Shown: one piece after another, positions 14,630 to 19,013 of the stretch
How positions within the stretch are numbered: the first letter of the stretch is position 1
How the letters are laid out: every line of letters begins with the position of its first letter
NCBI GenBank assembly: GCA_905213265.1
Contig: CAJMHR010000041.1
Span: 1-19,013, forward strand
Origin: an uncultured Collinsella sp.
Lineage (GTDB): Bacteria > Actinomycetota > Coriobacteriia > Coriobacteriales > Coriobacteriaceae
DNA: 19,013 bases
Reading direction: 5' to 3'
Notes under the pieces: model-generated
Database searches by the model: none
What the model saw: only the letters and a program-made list of their open reading frames with translations
Told to the model about the DNA's origin: nothing
Made by a program: the position numbers and the translations under genes

Positions 14630-16809
14630 GCGGCACCCCCCTCACCGTCACCGGTGTAAGCGATGCGCTGCAGCAGCGCCACGATGCCCTCGCCGTCGAC
14701 GGGCTCCACCGCAATATGCTTTGCGCTCAGGCGCTTACGGATAATGGGAAGATCGCACGCCTTTGCCTGGCGCATAAGCAGGTAGAGCACGTTGCCGTCG
14801 ACCAAGCCCGCCGCGTCGCTCTCGCGGATTGCCGACCCAATTGCGCCCACCAGCTCGCCGACAGGCTCCATGCCCGGTACCACGCGCAGGAGCAAAAAAC
14901 TCCCCATCTTGCTATCTGCCAGCGCCTGCTCCGCCGCGAGCTCTTGGCCAAAGGCCGCCTGCTTGAGCACGCAAGTGCCGTCAACGCAGCGTTTATCCTG
15001 CGCCACCGCCTCATAGTCAAAGGCACGGCCCAGCGCGCTTTCGACCAGCCCGCACAAGATGCGGAACAGGTTTTGATAATAGAGGGTCATTTGGTTTTCG
15101 GCCGCACTACGCACAAAGATCAACACGGCGGGTGCCCCGTCGCGCTCGATCGCGTATCCAAACATGGGAAACCCCGGCGTCAGCTCACGGTTCACCCACA
15201 GGTTCGAACGACCCCCGTCGCCCAAAAGAGGTGCAAGCTGCTCAAGCGTGAGCGAGCGTGCGGCATTTTCGGCAATCGCGGGACTTGCTGCCACCAGGCG
15301 TGCAAATGCCCCGCCCGAAACATGGTAGATCGCCACCGAATCGTTCTCGAGGATCTCGCCCAGAAGCTCGCAGCACTTGCGATAGATGTCGCGTGGGTTG
15401 AGTACGTCGAGCTCCTGCGTCACGGCAAAGATCTTGCCAAAGCTGTCGTGGCGACCCACAATCTGGCGCCTGTACGCGCGCTTGTCCTCGATCGCGTCGT
15501 GGTAAAGCTGTGTGAGGAACGTATTGCGATTACGCACGAGCTCGTTTTGATCGCGCTCCGCCCTAATGGCTTCGCTGTTGCGCAGCTGCACATAGCCGCA
15601 CACGGCACCCACCACAAAGTACGCAATAAACGGCAGCCAGTTGGACGGCTCGTAAAAGAGACCCTGGAAGGTATAACCGTACTGAGTAAAGTAGCTCGCG
15701 GCCAAACCCACCGACGCCAGCAGCGCCGCAACCAGGCCAAAATCGAGCCCATACAGCGTGCCGATCAGTACCACGTACAGCAGGCGGTAGTCGAGCACGT
15801 TAAGCTGAGCAGACTGCGAAAACACCAGCTCCAGGCCCTCAAAGAGCACCCAGGCCAGCGCGGTCTCCAGGCATTTGATGGGCAGTGTCCGCCCGCGCAT
15901 GCGGTCGATGGCGGCACGCAGCGGATGGCGCTTGCCCGCGAGGGTCTGCTCCCAGCGGGCGTGTATGGTCGAAAGATCGCGCAGCACGTCATAGCGCTGG
16001 AACCACCCGTAGCGCGTGCGGACGGTATCGCTCGGAGCAATGGAGACGACGGCGTCCCCGTCGTAGGTAATGTCGAGCCCCGGGAACAAGCCCTTGAGCG
16101 CCTCGCCCAGGTCTCCCACGGTGTGGGCAAAGCTATCCGGAACCTCGAGTTCCTCGAATGTGGCATCCCAGCTGTCGAAGATGCGACGCACCAGAACGGC
16201 CAGCTCCTCGGCGCAGAGGGCACCGAGCGGTGAGTCCGCCCCAGCCCTCATGACAGCAGAGCCTTGCGAGCACGCCTCGAACAGCGGGGTCAAAATCGGG
16301 TCTTCCAGCGTGGGCGAGGCGGTGTACAGATACGGCACGCGCAAGATCTTGGCCTGAATGCCGTCGCGGACCGCATAGTAGCGGCACAGGTCGTTGGCCG
16401 CACGGGCAATGATGCCCTTGCCGTTTTGCCCCGCAACGTCCACCGCACCGTCCGCTCCCATGGGACCAGTCACAAACAGCAGCTGAATCTGGCGACCCAT
16501 GCAAGCTCGAAAGACGGAGCGCAGCAGCTCGATGTCGCCAACGGCCTCGGTATGCGGCGTGAGATAGGTAGAGAGGTAGACCACACGGTCGAATTCGTAA
16601 GCCTGGTCCAGGTGCTGCAGCAGCTCTTTCCAAGACGCATGGAGCGACGACCCGTCGCGGCGCGCCTCGTTGGCCGCCACGACCTGAACATGGTCACCGG
16701 GAAACGCCTTGGCACAAAAGTCGTCATCGACATACGCGGTATTGCCAACAACCAGCACTTCCACCGTGCGCTCCCCCTCCCCAAATTTAGCTTTTGCCAT
16801 GGTAAACAT
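14626..16809 (-). CDS. pelD: PelD-like c-di-GMP receptor with N-terminal SDR-like domain
   Basis: The 727-residue protein has an N-terminal SDR/epimerase-like domain (about 15-300), a membrane segment of roughly four helices (about 312-408) and a coiled linker (410-445). A GAF domain (about 455-590) and a degenerate GGDEF domain (about 605-720) follow. The catalytic GGDEF motif is lost (DGNVL at 671-675), but RESD (662-665) five residues before it matches the RxxD inhibitory site used by PelD to bind c-di-GMP. R691 or R693 may be the third contact. The SDR domain lacks a GxxGxxG loop (VVGNTAYVD) and a clear YxxxK, so it looks non-catalytic. It is the first gene of the operon. ATG 16809 and ATG 16800 both lack a Shine-Dalgarno sequence, so a leaderless start is possible. 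Confidence 0.9.
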   Translation of the reverse strand: MFTMAKAKFGEGERTVEVLVVGNTAYVDDDFCAKAFPGDHVQVVAANEARRDGSSLHASWKELLQHLDQAYEFDRVVYLSTYLTPHTEAVGDIELLRSVFRACMGRQIQLLFVTGPMGADGAVDVAGQNGKGIIARAANDLCRYYAVRDGIQAKILRVPYLYTASPTLEDPILTPLFEACSQGSAVMRAGADSPLGALCAEELAVLVRRIFDSWDATFEELEVPDSFAHTVGDLGEALKGLFPGLDITYDGDAVVSIAPSDTVRTRYGWFQRYDVLRDLSTIHARWEQTLAGKRHPLRAAIDRMRGRTLPIKCLETALAWVLFEGLELVFSQSAQLNVLDYRLLYVVLIGTLYGLDFGLVAALLASVGLAASYFTQYGYTFQGLFYEPSNWLPFIAYFVVGAVCGYVQLRNSEAIRAERDQNELVRNRNTFLTQLYHDAIEDKRAYRRQIVGRHDSFGKIFAVTQELDVLNPRDIYRKCCELLGEILENDSVAIYHVSGGAFARLVAASPAIAENAARSLTLEQLAPLLGDGGRSNLWVNRELTPGFPMFGYAIERDGAPAVLIFVRSAAENQMTLYYQNLFRILCGLVESALGRAFDYEAVAQDKRCVDGTCVLKQAAFGQELAAEQALADSKMGSFLLLRVVPGMEPVGELVGAIGSAIRESDAAGLVDGNVLYLLMRQAKACDLPIIRKRLSAKHIAVEPVDGEGIVALLQRIAYTGDGEGGAA

Positions 16810-16813
16810 GCGT

Positions 16814-16844
16814 ATTGTACGCTGTCAATGTAGGCCAAAGGCAA
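16814..16844 (-). promoter_or_regulatory. Possible promoter of the pel operon (leaderless)
   Basis: On the minus strand TACAAT (16814-16819) ends 4 nt before the ATG at 16809, with TTGCCT (16839-16844) as a -35 candidate at a 19-nt spacing. If used, transcription would begin at or next to the start codon, which would explain the missing ribosome binding site. A TTGACA at 16823-16828 has no good partner -10. Confidence 0.4.
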
Positions 16845-17043
16845 CTTTAAAGCTGTTTTAAGAACTTTTTCAGACGGGAAGCGACTCGCGCCTGAGCCAG
16901 AGAGCCCTACACGTGCCGCTGCACGGCGGAGAAAGGCGAATCCACTACCCCTCAGGCATAATTCCTGAGCAAAATCAAGCAGAGCACACGGCTTTTTGCG
17001 CCACTTTAAGACGTAATCGGGATGTGGCGAGAGGCCAAATTCG

Positions 17044-17165
17044 GAAGTGCGGGGAAAACCAAAGGAATGCTGACCAGACCCCCGTTTTAGGCTTCCGCGA
17101 CCTGCGGTTTTGATACAAAAAAAACCGCGTTGTGCTCGAAGGTTTTCGATTTTTCCCCGCACTTC
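17044..17165. repeat. Perfect 15-bp inverted repeat enclosing a hairpin
   Basis: GAAGTGCGGGGAAAA (17044-17058) is repeated as its exact complement at 17151-17165. Between the arms lies a second, 8-bp hairpin (GCGGTTTT at 17104-17111, AAAACCGC at 17121-17128). The 122-bp unit has the shape of a small non-coding mobile element or a nested RNA structure. No target-site duplication is visible. Confidence 0.75.
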
Positions 17166-17245
17166 TGTAATTACATCTCTGGATCGAGGGCGCAGGCAAT
17201 GGTGACGACATCCACGATAGCGCCCCCCTATGCCTGATACCAAAA

Positions 17246-17279
17246 TCGTTCCATAGGGACCCGTTTCCCAATGGGACGA
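17246..17279. repeat. Long hairpin upstream of the ATPase gene
   Basis: Fourteen aligned positions on each side (17246-17259 and 17266-17279) pair with one G-T wobble and one A-A mismatch around a 6-nt loop. Two further A-T pairs extend the base. On the minus strand it is followed by a short T run, so it could act as a terminator for transcription entering from the right, or it may be part of a dispersed repeat. Confidence 0.65.
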
Positions 17280-17364
17280 TTCTTCACAAAGGGCATTAAG
17301 GCGCATGAGAACATGGTAGAGGCAAGCAAGCGCGCTTCCACGTTTTCGCCCATGGTGACCACGG

Positions 17365-17370
17365 TATAAT
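17365..17370 (+). promoter_or_regulatory. -10 element of the ATPase/HTH gene
   Basis: A perfect TATAAT lies 37 bp before the ATG at 17408, implying a leader of about 30 nt. No clear -35 is present at the usual distance. Confidence 0.6.
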
Positions 17371-17407
17371 CCAACGAGACAAGCAACGAACGGGAAAGGC
17401 AGCGCGG

Positions 17408-18790
17408 ATGAACCTGGGCAGCGAGAGCGAGACCGTCGAGTTCAAGAAGTCCACTGGCGAGCATAAAGAAGCACTGCAAGCCATCAGCGCCATGCTGAAC
17501 AAGCACGGCCGCGGCGAGCTCTACTTCGGCGTGAAGGACAACGGCGATGTCATCGGCCAGGATGTCAGCGACGCAACGCTGCGCCAGGTGACGTCGTGGG
17601 TGTCCGACAAGATCGAGCCCGCGGTGTTCCCGACGGTCGAGTGCCTCGACGCCGATGATGGGCTGCGATACATCAAAATTGCCTTCTCAGGTGCCGACGC
17701 CCCCTACTCCGCCGACGGACGCTACTTCACCCGCGTGGGGACTTCGAACAAAGCGCTGTCGGCCTCGGAGCTGAGCGCCATGGTCGTCAAGCGTGAGCGC
17801 GCCCGTAGCCCGTGGGACTCGCTGCCGTCCGGCAGGCCCGTCTCCGACGCCGACGAGCAGGCGGTGCGTGACTTCGTCGCGCGCGGCGGCAGGGCCGGAC
17901 GCGTGGGCGGCGGGTTCGCCGGCGTGGAGGACACCTTGGCAAGGCTCGACCTCGTCGCGCCCGACGGCAGCCTAAGAAACGCCGCGGTGGAGCTGTTCTG
18001 CGAGGGATCCGACACCTACCCCAGGATGAAGCTGGGGCTTCTGGGCGGCAACACCAAGGCCAAGATCCTCGACCTGCGCCGCGAGTGCGGCACCATGCTC
18101 AAGCTGCTCGACTTCGCCGAGTACTTCGTGACGTCGAACATCAGGCGCGAGTTCGTCATCGGCGAGACGGGCATGTACCGCAAGGAGATCCCCGAGATCC
18201 CGGCCGAGGCCATCCGCGAGGCGGTTGCCAACGCGCTGTGCCACCGCGACTACACCACCGGCACCGCCGTCGAGGTCAACGTGTTCATGGACACCGTCCA
18301 GATCGTGAGCCCGGGCCTGTTCCCCGAGGGCGACTCGCCGCAAGAGCACCTAGACGGTACCGCGAGCGAGTTCGGCCTCCGAAACCCCGCGATCGCGCGC
18401 ACCCTGTTCCGCGCCGGCGTCATCGAGCAGTACGGCACGGGCATACCGCGCATCAAGGAGGCCTGCGAGGCAGCCGGCGTGAGGTTCCGCTTCGAGCAGA
18501 CCGTCAACAGCACCGTCGTCGTCTTCGAGCGTCCTGGGTTACAGAAAGCGGCCTTCAGGAGAACCGCGGCCGACAACCGACCGCTCCTCAGCGAGCGCGA
18601 ACGAGCAGCGATGGCAATTGCCGCCGCTCAGGGGAAAATCACGACCTCCGACCTCGCGCGGGAGTCCAATGTCGGTAGGAAAACGGCCTCGAAGACTCTG
18701 AAAGACCTTGCCGGGCGAGGCCTGTTGGAATGGGTAGGGAAAAGCCCGAAAGACCCGCACCAGTTCTACAGGATGCCAAGCGAAGTTTGA
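17408..18790 (+). CDS. AlbA_2 (Schlafen-like) / RecG-like ATPase with C-terminal HTH
   Basis: This 460-residue protein starts with an AlbA_2 domain (ETVEFKKS at 8-15 and GELYFGVKDNGDVIG at 36-50). Next comes the ATP-binding module usually annotated as RecG C-terminal-like: IREAVANALCHRDY at 269-282, VSPGLFPEG at 300-308 and FRAGVIEQYGTGIPRI at 334-349. A winged-helix region (about 395-445, SDLARESNVGRKTASKTLKDL) ends it. Family members are putative transcription regulators or defence-related nucleic-acid proteins; the ligand and target are unknown. It is the only plus-strand gene and faces away from the pel operon. GAAAGG lies about 10 nt before the ATG. Full length, no frameshift. It looks like an accessory gene unrelated to the neighbours. 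Confidence 0.88.
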   Translation: MNLGSESETVEFKKSTGEHKEALQAISAMLNKHGRGELYFGVKDNGDVIGQDVSDATLRQVTSWVSDKIEPAVFPTVECLDADDGLRYIKIAFSGADAPYSADGRYFTRVGTSNKALSASELSAMVVKRERARSPWDSLPSGRPVSDADEQAVRDFVARGGRAGRVGGGFAGVEDTLARLDLVAPDGSLRNAAVELFCEGSDTYPRMKLGLLGGNTKAKILDLRRECGTMLKLLDFAEYFVTSNIRREFVIGETGMYRKEIPEIPAEAIREAVANALCHRDYTTGTAVEVNVFMDTVQIVSPGLFPEGDSPQEHLDGTASEFGLRNPAIARTLFRAGVIEQYGTGIPRIKEACEAAGVRFRFEQTVNSTVVVFERPGLQKAAFRRTAADNRPLLSERERAAMAIAAAQGKITTSDLARESNVGRKTASKTLKDLAGRGLLEWVGKSPKDPHQFYRMPSEV

Positions 18791-18845
18791 GGCTGCAGGT
18801 CCTAGCCGGGAAACAGGCCCATTGCGTTTGCTGCCCTCCCCCTGC

Positions 18846-18901
18846 TGGGCACTACTGAGTAATCTACTGGGCAATGCTGAGTAATCTACTGAGTAGTGCC
18901 C
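18846..18901. repeat. 22-bp direct repeats inside a 10-bp inverted repeat
   Basis: Two 22-bp units (18846-18867 and 18868-18889, three mismatches) share CTGAGTAATCTACTG. The block is bounded by perfect inverted arms GGGCACTACT (18847-18856) and AGTAGTGCCC (18892-18901). It lies 56 bp after the ATPase stop codon and could form a stem with a 35-nt loop. No T-tract follows, so a terminator role is doubtful. Confidence 0.75.
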
Positions 18902-18953
18902 AAGCGCGAGTTGGCAAGTCCGCCGAAGCCCAGAGAAACGGCTCCGAAGAATA

Positions 18954-19013
18954 TACTGACCGCTACTGACCGCTACTGACCGCTACTGACCGCTACTGAC
19001 CGCTACTGACCGC
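18954..19013. repeat. Perfect 10-bp tandem repeat running off the window
   Basis: Six uninterrupted copies of a 10-bp unit (CGCTACTGAC in one register) occupy the last 60 bp, and the array is cut by the window end. The unit shares CTACTGA with the 22-bp repeats upstream. The period is close to one DNA helical turn. Confidence 0.95.

Larger units (their letters stand above)
16845..17364. other. Divergent intergenic region, no gene supported
   Basis: About 520 bp separate the minus-strand pel operon from the plus-strand ATPase gene. The short open frames here lack ribosome binding sites and recognisable domains. The stretch holds several inverted repeats, listed separately, plus a 6-bp hairpin at 16951-16969 (CTCAGG/CCTGAG). 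It resembles the repeat-rich intergenic DNA of Coriobacteria, but I cannot test whether it recurs in the genome. Confidence 0.6.

Noticed and set aside
16975..17506. Small minus-strand open frames in the divergent region
   Set aside because: They overlap inverted repeats or the start of the ATPase gene, and lack ribosome sites and domains.
18539..18874. Minus-strand frame over the end of the ATPase gene
   Set aside because: Its translation mirrors the HTH region on the plus strand and continues into repeat DNA; no support as a gene.

Overview
The window reads as a chromosomal segment of a high-GC, Gram-positive actinobacterium. The gene content (sucrose PTS with GH32 and LacI, a PelDEAFG operon without outer-membrane genes) and the style of the intergenic repeats fit the Coriobacteriia, most likely a Collinsella-like gut bacterium. 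That placement is inference. No rRNA, tRNA or CRISPR array was seen. Every protein gene is on the minus strand except the last one.

Layout, left to right. (1) 61-1050: a shortened cystathionine-synthase-type PLP-fold protein in which the catalytic lysine position is arginine. (2) 1147-5342: a sucrose regulon read right to left. It has a LacI-type repressor (scrR-like), an EIIBC sucrose permease (scrA-like) and a GH32 sucrose-6-phosphate hydrolase (scrB-like). Two identical 14-bp operators lie in front of the permease and a related third one lies in front of the repressor. Strong hairpin terminators follow the permease and the hydrolase genes. (3) 5372-5668: a non-coding stretch with tandem 57-bp repeats that carry covarying hairpins. 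(4) 5669-16809: eight tightly packed or overlapping genes transcribed as one unit in the order pelD, pelE, pelA (deacetylase only), pelF, pelG, CotH-kinase lipoprotein, VTC polyphosphate-polymerase-domain protein, DUF4956 membrane protein. (5) 16810-17407: a gene-free divergent region with inverted repeats. (6) 17408-18790, plus strand: an AlbA_2/RecG-like ATPase and HTH protein, followed by short tandem repeats that run off the window edge.

How it should work together. The pel genes encode the inner-membrane synthase of a Pel-type cationic exopolysaccharide: PelF glycosyltransferase, PelG transporter, PelE scaffold and PelD receptor. A membrane-anchored deacetylase joins them, and there is no PelB/PelC, as expected for a cell without an outer membrane. 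PelD keeps an RxxD I-site in a degenerate GGDEF domain, so c-di-GMP control is likely. The most interesting point is that the same operon carries a CotH atypical kinase, a VTC-type polyphosphate polymerase domain and a DUF4956 membrane protein. This suggests that phosphoryl transfer or polyphosphate chemistry is coupled to Pel synthesis or to its modification at the cell surface. The coupling is an inference from operon structure and intact motifs.
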